NCBI RefSeq assembly: GCF_020497125.1
Contig: NC_059081.1
Location: forward strand, 21,299,105 to 21,363,104
Origin: Mauremys mutica
Taxonomy: Eukaryota; Chordata; Testudines; Geoemydidae
Direction: 5' to 3'
Length of the DNA: 64,000 bases
Shown one piece after another: positions 11,881 to 22,758 of this stretch. The notes under the pieces are model-generated. The model saw nothing but the letters and a program-made list of their open reading frames with translations. It was not told where the DNA came from and did not search any database. Position 1 is the stretch's first letter. Every line of letters begins with the position of its first letter. A program made the translations under genes and the position numbers.

Positions 11881-12013
11881 TTCTGTCCACTTCTATTTAA
11901 AAGGAATGGGAGGAGCTGGTTTGGAGCTCGGAAGGGGGAAAGGGAGGATGCTGTTGCTAAGAGGAGAGACAGAAAGTTGAGAAATTTAGAAGTGCCCTAT
12001 TGGTATGTGCTCC

Positions 12014-12964
12014 TGTCATAAACAGATAGTTAAGGGTTAAGGTCTCTTTTACCTGTAAAGGGTTAACATGTAGTACCTGGTGACCACCTGACCAAAGGAC
12101 CAATCAGAGATGAGATAATTTCAAATCTCTGTGGAGGGAAGCCTTTGTCTTTGTGAGAACTGTTTTTGGATCTAACAGAGGACAGTCATGTCTCCAAGTT
12201 CTCCTGGAGTAGTTTCTACTAATTAATAGTGAGTATTAATTAGAAAGGCGAATTAGTCTTATGATTTGATTTCTATATTTGCAATTGTGTGTTTGCTAAA
12301 GGAAATGCTTTATTCCTGTTTGCTGATATTGCTTTTACTGAGAAAAGGGGGAGAGGGGATTCTCTCCAGAGATTGATAAGGTTATACCCTATGAGTGTCC
12401 AGCTTGGGCTCATAGAGATTCTGTACTTTCTTTTTGTTCTCTTAATAAATTCTTTTCTATTAAGGACTTGTTGGTCTTTCCTTGGGTGGATTCTCAGGGA
12501 AAGGGGAGGGGGAGGTATCCCTCTGTAGTTAGATCCCGGTATCTCTCCTAGGAAAAGGGAGGGGGGAGGAAGCACGGGGAATGGTTTGTTTCTCCTGGGT
12601 GTAAGAACTCCATGGATTTGGGGCTCTTGGAATCCCCTAGGATTTTGGGGAAGGACTGTGTCTCAATTCACATTTCCTAATTGAGTGGTGGCAGCGAGAA
12701 GGAACCCCACCCTAAGGGTTAGGGTGGTGGCAGAATACATGCGGGTCCCCATCTTTGAACCCACAAGCTCAAAGTGGGGGTGAGATCCCAGGACATGGTG
12801 GCAGCTTACTAGATCTAAACTAGGATTTTAGTTTAGAGGAAAATCAAGTCAGGTCCCCACATTGGAGCCCAACAGTTCCAAGTGGGGGTAAAACCTTTGA
12901 CATGGTGACATGCGGGTCCTCACTTTGAAACCGCCCAGTTTCAAGTGAGGGTAGACCCATGACA
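12014..12964 (+). mobile_element. ERV-type solo LTR, 951 bp, longer copy with three hairpin units
   Basis: Begins TGTCATAAACAGATAG and ends ACCCATGACA. The pentamer gctcc flanks both sides exactly (12009-12013 and 12965-12969). It is closely similar to the LTR at 7908-8692 through most of its length, with the same AATAAA-type signal (near 12444). Its 3' part is about 170 bp longer because of additional hairpin-bearing units at about 12690-12964. Short reading frames in it are incidental. Confidence 0.87.
12747..12950 (+). repeat. Three tandem 33-nt hairpin units near the LTR 3' end
   Basis: Hairpins lie at 12747-12779, 12855-12887 and 12918-12950, each 33 nt with the loop at the same place. 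Units B and C have the same layout: a 6-bp stem, a one-base bulge, a 7-bp stem and a 6-nt loop. The outer stem is CCCCAC/GTGGGG in B and CCTCAC/GTGAGG in C. The inner stem is TTGGAGC with GTTCCAA in B (one G-T wobble) and TTGAAAC/GTTTCAA in C. Unit A is the same form with an A-C mismatch and slight distortion. The short LTR copy has one such unit, perfectly paired (8644-8676). Confidence 0.8.
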
Positions 12965-13099
12965 GCTCCAAACAATACAATTTTTACTGATGCAGAGAAG
13001 CCATGTTAGACATTAACTGTATTGTGTGAACTTATGGCAAATAAGTATGAGGTTAGTTTAATTGAAGCCATGATATGGACTGTTGTGGGGCGGGAGGTA

Positions 13100-13224
13100 G
13101 GGTGACCAGACAGCAAATGTGAAAAGTCAGGACAGGGGATGGGGGGGGGGGTAATAGAAGCCTATATAAGAAAAAGACCCAAAAATCGGGACTGTCCCTA
13201 TAAAATCAGGACATCTGGTCACCC
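13100..13224. mobile_element. TA-flanked MITE (125 bp), mariner-like ends
   Basis: Left end GGGTGACCAGA and right end TCTGGTCACCC are perfect inverted repeats, flanked by TA on both sides (13098-13099, 13225-13226). The interior carries CCTATATAAGAAAAAG and GGGACTGTCCCTATAAAAT, typical of an abundant sauropsid miniature element. A run of 11 G occurs near 13140. Confidence 0.75.
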
Positions 13225-13464
13225 TAGATGGAGGCCTCTCTTTCCCTAAGTAATTTCATGACATGGATTACTACCCTAATGGAATGTTTTGCACTTTCAA
13301 AATTTCTAAAAGATCTACAATATTTGTATTTTAGAAATGCTTGAGTTTAAAAATAAATAGACATAGTATTACAAGAAGTCAACCAATGGGATTTTATTAA
13401 CTCTCAGCCTCTGTGCCTGAGCTGAGGTCTTTGGAACTCTAATATTTGAAATATTTTACGTAAC

Positions 13465-13858
13465 AAGACGGTTATCAGGTCCCACCTCAGTCTTCTTTTC
13501 TCAAGACTACACATGTCTAGTTTTTTAAAACTTTTCCCCACAGGTCAGGTTTTCTAAACCTTTTGTCGCTCTCCTCTGGACTCTAGATAATACACCCACA
13601 TCTTTCTTAAAGTATGGCACCCAGAACTAGACAGAATACTCCAGCTGAGGTCTCACCAGTGTTGAGTAGCATCAGACAATTACCACCCATGTCTTAGATA
13701 CAACAGTCCTGGTTAATACTTTCCAGAATAATAATAGCCTTTTTAACAACTGCATCACATTGTTGACTTATATTCAATTTGTGATCCACTATAAGCCCCA
13801 GATCCTTTTTACCATTGCTACCAACTAGCCAGTTATTCCCCATTTTCTAGTAGAGCAT
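13465..13858 (-). mobile_element. CR1 LINE, 3' portion (part 1 of a split copy)
   Basis: In reverse complement the sequence follows the vertebrate CR1 ORF2 C-terminal and 3' region. Recognisable plus-strand words are CTCCTCTGGACTCT, CACCCAGAACTAGACAGA, ATACTCCAGCTGAGGTCTC and GATCCACTATAAGCCCCAG. The copy stops at 13858 and resumes at 15151 with the adjoining CR1 sequence. It is non-coding through decay. Confidence 0.85.
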
Positions 13859-15150
13859 GTAACTCTTCTGCCAGTCAGAGCTGGCAGCAACAAGGGCTGG
13901 GTTCAGTATTAGGGGTGCCTTTTCAACAGTACAACACCAGACCAGCTCAAGCCTCCATCAGAGACCTGGGATAATTACACACCACCCTCTGGGCACCTCT
14001 AAGAGGCAATACTTCTCTTCTTTCAAGCACAGAATCTGAGTGTAGAAAAAAAAATTAATAAAAGGAGAGAAATAATGTGGCATTAATTTGGGGAAACACC
14101 ACAAATAGGGTTTATAAATAAACCATGAGCAAAAGACCCCCCATCAAGTAAGTTGGGCAGTGTCTTTTTCCCCTCAGGTAATTAAATCCAGCAACCCAAA
14201 AGTCCCTTTAACATGCCCATCCCTCTCTGCACCCCACACACAGTTGCTGTCCTGGGACAGTGCAGACCCAGAGTTCAGAGATGCATCTGCAGAGCTCACC
14301 TCCCACCCTGGGAGGAGGAGGGGAGGCGTAAGGAGGAACTTTACTCGCGCCACTGCTTGGGCATTCACTCACCACCCCTCTCTGTGGGGCTCTGCTCTGG
14401 CATTCTCAGCCATCTACCCTGCTGGCCACTTGCTGCACCTCTTCACCAGCTGACCTGCTGACTGCTTGCCATGCCGCTCCACCAGCCACCCTGCTGTCAG
14501 CTCACCAAACCTCTCTGCCAGCCATGCCAAGATATCTTCAGGGCCCCGCCACTTAACGCAGCTCTCAGTGATTTCAGCTGTTAGTGCGTGAGCCTGAGGC
14601 CCGGTGCACAGTGGGCAGTCTCTTGCATCAGAGACACTGTCCCAAAGCAGGCCTAATACTTAGACGTAGGTATCAGTGATTTCAGCTCTGCAGCATGTAA
14701 CAAGACTGTCAATGAGTCTAAATTTTCTCTGTTATTAGAGTGGAGAAAGGAAGGGTCAAATGGTGTCTGGTGCCCTTAGGCGGGACCTACACCACCAGGT
14801 ACAAGTATCTGTCCCCAGCCTCTCTCAACTCACTGGGCTTTGGAATCCATGTCCCCTGCCTAGTGAGTGTTGTTAAGTTGAGGGTGAGTCCCTCAGTCGG
14901 GAAATGCCAAGAACAGTTCTGCTGCCTTCGGTTCACACAAGGATAACAACCCTTTATTACTCCTGCCCCAATAACAAGGAGACTGGGGATTCCACACCAG
15001 CCAAAAGTGACCATTTGGGCAAGCAATCCCATCATGCCGAGCACCTAGGCAGGGTGGGTGTGCCCATGCAAAGGAGATCAGCTCCTGAAGTCCTTTTCCA
15101 CAGCACATCTCTAGATGTCAGGGGAAAGCTCATTCAGACTCGGCTCACAT
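13859..15150. mobile_element. 1.3-kb insertion splitting the CR1 (unclassified, LTR-like)
   Basis: The two CR1 parts adjoin if this segment is removed. A GCAT tetramer lies at both junctions (13855-13858 and 15151-15154), possibly a 4-bp target duplication, but the true ends could be shifted by a few bases. The insert is GC-richer than its surroundings. On the minus strand it has a polyadenylation-like AATAAAGGGTTG near 14950. A solo LTR is plausible; no coding motif was recognised. Confidence 0.45.
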
Positions 15151-16540
15151 GCATTTAATTTTTTTTCCTTCTTAGTTGCAGTGCTTTGCAATTGTCTTTA
15201 TAGAATTTCAACTAGTTGGTGTGAGACCAATTCTGCAATATGTCAAATTCACTTTGACTTCTCATCCTGTCCTCCAAAGCACTTGCAACCCCTCCCAGTT
15301 TGGTGTCTCTCCACTCCATTATCCCAGTCATTAATGAAAATATTGAGTAGTACTAAACCCAAGATGGACCCCTGTGAAACCCCACTGATCCACTCCCCCG
15401 CCATCCAGTTTGGCAGCAAACTATTGAAAACTACTTTTTAAGTATGGTCTTTCAAATAGTTGTGCACCCCCTTAGCATAATTTCATCTAGACTAAATTTC
15501 CATAGTTTACTTATGAGAATGCCATGTGGGACTCTGTCAAAAGCCTAATTAAAATCAAGCTATCAAGCATGTCTTCTGCTTCCCCCCATCCAATAGGCCA
15601 GTAACCACGTCAAAGAAGGAAATTAGGTTAGTTTAGCATGATTAGTTCTTCACAAATCCATGTTGGCTATTACTTATCACCCTATTATCCTCTAGCTGCT
15701 TACAGATTGATTAATAATTTGTTCCAGTATCTTCCTAGGTATCAAAGTTTGGCTGACTGATCTACAAGTCCCCAGCTACTCTTTGTTCTCCTTTTAAAAG
15801 ATAGGTACTTTTTTGTCCTTCTCCAGTCTTCTGGGGCCTCATGCATCATCATGAGTTCCCAAAGATAAACACAAATGATTCTAAGATTGCTTCAGCTAGT
15901 TCCTTACATCTCCTGCGGTGGATTTTATCAGGTCCTGCTGACTTGAATACATCTAAACTTACCTTAATATTGTTCAACCTGTTCTTTCCCTGTTTTGGCT
16001 TGTGTTCCTTTCACCTGGTTGTTCATATTAAATTGTGTTAAGCATCTGATCACAGTTTAAACTCCTCAGTCTTGTTGATGTTGGTCATTAATAGTTGTTC
16101 CCTGCTGAGGGCCCTGTAGAGTATCTACACTTTCCTTAATCTTCTTCTTGCTCCTAATGCATTTATAGAACCTCTTCTTACGGCCTTTTATGTCGTTTGC
16201 TGGATTTAACTCATTTTGTGCCTTACCTTTTCCGATTTTGTTCCTACAAACCTGTGCTATTCTTCTGTATTCACCCTTAGCTATTTGTCCATGTTTCCAC
16301 TTTCTGTAGGATTTCTTTTCGATTTTCAGGTCATCAAAAAGCTCCTGACAAAGCCATATTGGCCTTTTGCTATTCTTCCTATCTTTCCTTCGCACTGGAT
16401 AATTTGCTGTTCTACCTTTAATATTGTCTCTTTGAGAAACTGCCAGCTCTCCTGAACTCCCTTTCCCTTAGATTTTCTTCCCATGGGAACTTACCTACCA
16501 CTTCTCTGAGTTTGTTAAAGTCAGCTTTGTTTTCTGAGGT
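15151..16540 (-). mobile_element. CR1 LINE, ORF2 portion (part 2 of the split copy)
   Basis: Continues the CR1 of 13465-13858 on the minus strand. Landmarks in plus orientation are CCTCCAAAGCACTTGCAACC, CAAATCCATGTTGGCTATTA, CTTATCACCCTATTATCCTC and TTCCCATGGGAACTTACC. At 16066-16395 the minus strand keeps a 109-codon open segment with KRPIWLCQELFDDLKIEKK and ELNPANDIKGRKKRFYK, the region between endonuclease and reverse transcriptase in CR1 ORF2. Other parts are disrupted by stops and shifts. Confidence 0.87.
16066..16395 (-). pseudogene. CR1 ORF2 fragment upstream of the reverse-transcriptase domain
   Basis: A 109-codon open stretch, rich in Lys and Arg, corresponding to the linker that precedes reverse transcriptase in CR1 ORF2 (the DIKGxKKxFxKxI pattern is typical). 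In a full element this protein nicks target DNA and copies the LINE RNA. Both ends run into decayed sequence, so it is a remnant and not a gene. Confidence 0.75.
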
Positions 16541-17568
16541 CTAGTGAAAGTTCACATGGTAGAAGGCATTTTCTGATACAGCTAATCTCTGAAATATTTT
16601 AAAATAAAGATTAGAGTTATATCTGGTATATTTTAGGTTCCTGCAGGCAAAAATTATATTGCTGAGCACCAGAACTTTGTTACTTTGTCAGTATGCAAAA
16701 TATGTAAGAAGTCTTACATTGGCTTTTAACCTGATTTAATGCTGCTTTTACAAGGTGAGGCAAGTGCCAGAAAAGTAAACTGCTAATAAAGGAGGGACAT
16801 GCCTCCCAACTAAGGAAAATTTGTTTCACTAAAGTTACATCACAGCAACTAATTAATGCTAGATAAAACAGAGGACCAGATCCTGCCCCATGTTCTAGCA
16901 ATGAAAGCTACATAGAAAGCTTCATTAATAGCTGAAAAAAATCCCAAGCTGGTATAAACCCAGAAATAGACACCGCCTGTCTCTTTTCCCTGTCATGAGG
17001 ACATGTCCAGGGGTGGGGCATAGCCAACATAATGTTCCCTTTGGTATACTTGGTACTGGGGGCGTGCAAAGGTTGCCTAAAGCCACCTTTTGTCTCCTGA
17101 CTTGGACCTTACATTGACTCCAGCCAGCCAGGCCCAAGGATCTGTCTCAAAGACAGGCTGCTCAAATTAATGGACACAAGGAAAAAGTAGAGGTAGAGAA
17201 ACTAGAGCTGAATAAAAGCCATTAGTTTCAGTTTGCACAGTCCAGGTGAATGAATTTATTTTCTTTGAGGCTCACTTTTTGTTCACAGGGACATCAAACT
17301 CCAAGTAAAATTGCATGGGAACCCTAGGCTTCCCAAGCCCATCCAATTTTGCCATACTCGTCACTCAATAGGCTGCCTAAACCTTCAGAGATTACCAGAG
17401 CCTACCAGAGGCTGGATCATATTGCTGCCCCTTAAAGGCAGTTTAGCTACTTCTGGGGCCAAACAATTCCCTATTTACATGATGCATCAGGATCCCAGAA
17501 TAAAGTAAACTGCTGCTATTTCATAAAGGAGGGGAAAGGAAGACTTGAGGAGCACTGACAAGTTAAAG
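16541..17568. other. Intronic sequence, largely unassigned
   Basis: No recognisable frame. The stretch 16965-17130 (GGGGTGGGGCATAGCC, CCTAAAGCCACCTTTTGTC) shares vocabulary with segments at 26110-26290 and 37030-37280 and may be an unclassified repeat. Confidence 0.35.
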
Positions 17569-17671
17569 GTTTCAGAGTGATAGCTGTGTTAGTCTGTATC
17601 AGCAAAAAGAATGAGGAATACTTGTACTAGTTAGTCTCTAAGGTGCCACAAGTAATCCTCATTCTTTTTGT
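17569..17671. mobile_element. Fold-back retroposed short repeat with 13-bp target duplication
   Basis: The insert begins GTTTCAGAGTGATAGCTGTG and then carries CAAAAAGAATGAGGAATACTTG, before switching to the reverse strand of the same repeat (TTAGTCTCTAAGGTGCCAC and onwards). The two 22-bp arms (17603-17624 and 17649-17670) are inverted copies with one mismatch. The 13-mer tgacaagttaaag flanks both sides exactly (17556-17568 and 17672-17684), the size expected for LINE-mediated insertion. The family is the one seen truncated at 1987-2059. Confidence 0.85.
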
Positions 17672-17684
17672 TGACAAGTTAAAG

Positions 17685-20151
17685 TTGGTCAAAAGTGTCA
17701 GGGACATGTAATCACAGTTAAAGTCATGCTCTTGGTACTTTAACTAACAAGAATTGTGTTCTTACCATATTGTTTTTTACTTTTCAAAGAGATAACTACC
17801 ATCAAACTGAGCCAATGTTAGCTGACAATTTTATTTACAACTTATACAGTAAACATATCTCACTATACTTGTTTTCAGGCTCCTGTGTGGAGCAAAGCGG
17901 ATGCTTTCTCTGTAGCTATTTACTAAGGACAACATCCTCCCTCTCCTTCCTTGGATGCAGAAGACCCTAAATGCTATAAAATCACTATGATTCCATTTTG
18001 TGAATTAGGTGGTGGTGGTGGTAGAAATGAAAGGCTGCAGGCCACGGGGATGGAATGCACAAATACTCCTGTTTTGGGGTAGCTCTGTCTGCAGTGATAT
18101 AAGTGTAATAGCTTACTCCATCCCCAAACCTAAGAGCATAGCCAAGAGGTCTGTGAATACAGGAATCTAATGGCTAAATTCTCCTTTGTAGGACGAGTAG
18201 GAGTAGTCACATTAATGGTTGCATTAGGGCTTTGTTGCTCAGGACAAAGGGAGTTCCTCTACAATAATACTAGCTGATATCCCTGTCCAAAGTCTCTTTA
18301 GCTTGGCTTTTTGCAAGGTACCCTTAACCAATTGACATTTTGCATGACACCACTCATATGCTTAAAGTTACATTTCCTTGAAAATGGCCCAGACTCAAAC
18401 TTAATATACAGGCAAATCTACCATTATGGTCAATATTGAAGTATATTGCCTGAGCAATAGTACAGAACTGAGCTTTGAGTCACATAGGTGGCATGTGACT
18501 ATGTGTAGAAAGGAAGTTAAGCTGAGAAAGCTCTAGGTAGAACTCAGTAAAGAAGTCCCATGGCTGCATTGCATTAAAGGAGTGTTAGAGTGAATGAACT
18601 TCAATTTGTCTTCATTTTACTAACCTCTGAAGATACAACCACCAAAAGTGGTTTATTAGTGTCACCAGAAGCATGACAAGAAAATTACTGCTACTGGAGG
18701 GTATTCTTTTATTGCATATGATAGACATTTTTAACGCATGCACATGATGAGATTGAAAACTTCTGAAATTAATAGGAAATGTTTCCTTCCATGAATCCCA
18801 AAAATGTAAAAAACTTTTAGCACTGAAATTATTTGTGTGTTTACAATAATATCAAGAAACCCTACCTGTTAGCACATGTCAAAAAATGAGGCAGTTGCCC
18901 TTTCAAATAGTAAACACTCCTTTTCAGTAAGGGTAATGTAGCAGCATTTCTAGCTCTCCTTGGTAAGCCGAATTAGGAGATGTATACAAAAACCTCTAGC
19001 TCCCTTTAACAGGTATGGAATCAATGACCCCACATTTTACTTTGGCTAAACAGCAGTCCATACTGTATTGTTATAATTCATGTTGCTATTTAAAAAATAT
19101 TTTTTCCCGTAAACTCACAAATGGTGAATTACTGTGTGGGAAGGCCATTGAGTTTGCTTTGTCCTAACCTGTGTAATGCAAAACGTTGGGACCAACATCA
19201 GCTTTGTTTTAAATTTGCTTTTATCCCCTGCTCCTCTAAAATAAAACAGGCCATTCCAGAAATGTTGCTCAGTTCTCCCCTGCTTCTGATACTCTTGTCA
19301 AAAGCAGGAAGCAGCGTTTTCCTAGAGAACATAATAGAGTACTCAACCATAGACAATATCAGTAAAGAATATACCCCATGCAGGCATACTCAAGCTTGTG
19401 AACAATTCCCTGATGGATTTTTACATACAAAGTGCTAGTGCTAAAACATTGCAGAAAGCTGAATAGATACATTTTACATCAGGGTCCTTAATTAGAGTGT
19501 ACTTTAAATGCAAGTATTTGGGCTATAAGAACAAGTTTGTTGCATGTTAACTACAGCTATTTTGGGTAACTGTGTGCATTTTCTGGATTCTGCTCTGATT
19601 TTTATTACTAATACAGGGAAATATCTTTCATAATGGGTCTTCTGTGTGGGTGTTGTTTATACAGATTCAGAAAAGAATCTCAAATATAGTTTCACTTTGA
19701 ATATGAAATTATTTTGGCCAATCATATCTGAATTGAGATCTAAATTAGGAGCACTTGTTTATACACATTACCTGTGAATGGGAGACCTCGAGAAAATACA
19801 AGTGGGCCTAGCAGTGGTTTTGGTGATTCTATAGGTGGCACTCTTCACTCTGAATTAGTACTGAACAAATGTGTGAACATATACTGATGGTGGAGCCATT
19901 TTATGAATGAGACCTAAAAGTTAAATCCCAACGACTTATGTTTAAAAAAACAAACAAACATACATCTGTTATAGTACTTTTCACAAGAGTGGCAGCCTTA
20001 ACTCTGACGTCTTGGATAAATTCCAGTTTGGGAAATTAGTTCTGAATTTTCACTTCAGTTTTAATTATGTTCTTCTTTTCTGTTTATAAATGTTCTCAAC
20101 TGCTGTGTTTCATGCCAGAGGCAGCTGCACTTTAGCTGAGGGCAAATTGAT
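17685..20151. other. Intronic sequence without recognised elements
   Basis: AT-rich, no diagnostic repeat ends. A short GGT run lies near 18010. Short frames here (for example 19121-19438) have no family resemblance or splice context. Confidence 0.5.
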
Positions 20152-20640
20152 CCATAGATTCTAAGGCCCCGAAGGAATCACCATGACCATCTAGTCTGAC
20201 CTGCACATTGTAGGCCACTGAACCTCACCCACCCACTCTTGTAATAGACCCATAACCTCTGGCGGAGTTACTGAAGTCCTCAAACCTTGATTTAAGGACT
20301 TCAAGTTACAGAGAATCCATCATTTACTCTAGTTCAAACCATCAAGTGCCCCACACTGTAGATGAAGGCTAAAACCCCCAGGGTCTCTGCCAATCTGACC
20401 TGAAGGAAAATTCCTTCCCAAACCCAAATATGTGCAAGAGCCACCAGCCAGATGCCTGTGATGGTCCTCATGCCATTGTAGGCAATCTTATCATACCATC
20501 CCTTCCATAAAATTATCAAGCTCAGTATTAGGTTTTTTACTCCCACTTCTCCCCTTGGAAGGCTGATCCAGAGCTTCACTCCTGTGATGGTTAGAAACCT
20601 TTGCCTAATTTCAAGCCTAAACTTATTCCTAGATACTATT
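20152..20640 (-). mobile_element. CR1-family LINE 3' fragment
   Basis: Reverse-complement CR1-type 3' region. Plus-strand landmarks are CATCTAGTCTGACCTGCAC, GGTCTCTGCCAATCTGACC, GAAAATTCCTTCCCAAACCC and CTTGGAAGGCTGATCCAGAG, ending in the segment that encodes the LxIRxRFLT-like end of ORF2. A subfamily different from the 23926 and 34550 copies. Confidence 0.75.
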
Positions 20641-21654
20641 TGTATGATCAATTGTATGATCAATGATGTTTGAAAACAACTTTAGAATCCATTAGGATGA
20701 GTTGAGTGGACCTATCCAAATGCAAGTTTATAATCACTGCCAAGAGAAACATCATTACACAAAGAATCTTTGCAAACTTTAAGGTCAAATGAATACTTTA
20801 TAATATCCCAAAGGAGAAGTAACCATCATGGTTGCACAAGGATTGATTTTGTATCACAAAGCAGGGCGAATTAATCCATGTGAAGTTGTACACTCTGATA
20901 ACCTCAAAGAACTTGATCCTGCAAACCTTTACTACTCTTACTGGAACTACGTATGTTAGTAAGTACTGCAGTGGAAAGTGCATTTGTAGGATGGGGCTAT
21001 GAGATGCTGCCCCCAAATTTTCTGCTCTTGGTGCTATTGTGCTTCCTTAGGTCATGACCGTAAAAGTTTGCTTTTGATCTTCCTATGGAAAAATCAATTA
21101 TTATACCTAAAAATAAATAATTACTTGTGCAGAAATGCTTCCCACTGCTCTAGTGTCAATCAATGCCTCTCAGTGAAGACTACCAAAAGACTTCAATTGG
21201 GAAAAAGGTCTTAAAGACAACTGTTACTTCAGGCTGTTATACAATGGACAGATTAACATAAGCTAGTTGAGGAAAGATTTGTTTCTTCATACCTGATTAT
21301 ATATCCTCTAGGCACTATTAAGTATAAATACTAAATAATGAAATATAGTAAGCATGAGTATACAATAGGATCCAATATCCTTTTTATTTTGTTCAAGGGA
21401 AAAAAACAGGAAGTGGTGCATAAGGCCTGCATGGCTGATACAAGTCCACTTAGCCTTAATAAAAAGAACATATCACAAAACACTGCAATTGTGATATTTT
21501 GACCTGCTGATTGGCTGAAATATTGTCTGGCTGGTCTACTTCGGCTACAGTCCTGCTATGGTTTCCACATGGGTGCACTATCACAGCCTCCTAGAGCCCT
21601 ATTGGATTCAGCTGGGACTGGGCTGGGTGCACCAATTACATGATCAGGGCCTTT
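20641..21654. other. Intronic sequence without recognised elements
   Basis: No element or coding signal recognised. Confidence 0.5.
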
Positions 21655-21765
21655 GATTGTAAGCTCCTGGAGGACAGGACCCAAGTCTCCCCTCTTTATC
21701 CTGTACAGCACAAAGCACAGTGCTATAACTTTGTCACTCAACATACAGTAAATAATGACACTCAA
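21655..21765 (+). mobile_element. MIR/L2-type short element, 3' part
   Basis: GATTGTAAGCTCCTGGAGG followed by CTGTACAGCACAAAGCACAG matches the 3' portion of the amniote MIR-like repeat that reads GTAAGCTCTTTGGGGCAGG and GTACAGCACCTAGCACAATG. Other partial copies are at 36365-36475 and 45606-45725. Confidence 0.6.
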
Positions 21766-22758
21766 GGAAAGATGTATCTATTATATTGAATACATTGCGT
21801 AAGGGCACAGCTTCCTTATATGCAAACTGCCCTTATAGTTCTGTAAAGGTCATTTTTAGTTTGGGTTCATGGGTGATTAATGTGAGCAATGTAAACATGT
21901 ATCCTTGGGGGACACATTTTCAAAGTGCTCTGCACCCAGCAGTTCCCATTTAGGCACATTTAGGTGCTTCTGACCATGATCTCTTTTAGACATATTTAGG
22001 TGCCTAAGTGGGAGATGAGTTCTGGGTCTGGCCATTTTTTTATGTACGGAACTCTCTCGAAAATCTAGCCTGGACTTTTATACATCTAAGTTCTATATTT
22101 GTGAGGAGATATAACTTGGTTATTTATGATATGGCGCTTGCTAAATAAAGTCCACTGTTGTATTTCATTTGTTCAACACTTCTACATCACTTAGAGAAAG
22201 GTCATAGTATATTGCAAGGCAAAATATTGCAGATATGGATTTTATGTTACATGATAGAGCTCTAGTACTACCTCTCTTGCTAAAATTATGTAGTTGATTA
22301 TAATCTATTTAAATTTACATGACTCATCTGTACTTTTGAAAAGGGAGCTATAGGTATAGGCCAGATACATAATCATCAAGTGAACATGACAGCTTTATTA
22401 CCAATAAAAATGCTAACATGCCTACATATTAAATGTGCCTATTAATCTTACACATTCAATGTATGTTTTCTGTGTGGGCTACCAAAATGTACATACTGTA
22501 AGGTAGCACATAAAGGATTGCAAACCTAGTGGAACACTCGTTGCAGTTAGATAAAACTAGTTTTATCTTTTTAGTTACCTATATTTTAAGATTATCTTTT
22601 AAAAAAATCACATTAAAAACAATTGTGGCACAAAAATTCAAGAGGAAGAAAAAACAAACAGGACAATATCCAGTGGAAACACCCCAAAATTCAAAGAAAC
22701 TCACTAAACTGATAGGCACCTACTAGAATTTTCAAAAATCACTAAACAGATTAGGTGC
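21766..22758. other. Intronic sequence with a possible fold-back repeat
   Basis: Most of this stretch is unassigned. At 21945-22015 the words CATTTAGGCACATTTAGGTG and ATATTTAGGTGCCTAAGTGG form an imperfect inverted/direct array around TTAGGTGCCTAA. This resembles a widespread amniote fold-back repeat. Confidence 0.4.

Noticed and set aside
12747..12950. The hairpin units as a CRISPR array
   Set aside because: The units are diverged from one another, the organism is a vertebrate, and the intervening sequences are part of an LTR family.
7908..12964. The two similar LTRs as a single provirus
   Set aside because: Each has its own distinct 5-bp target duplication, and the sequence between them is DIRS, hAT and unassigned DNA without retroviral genes.
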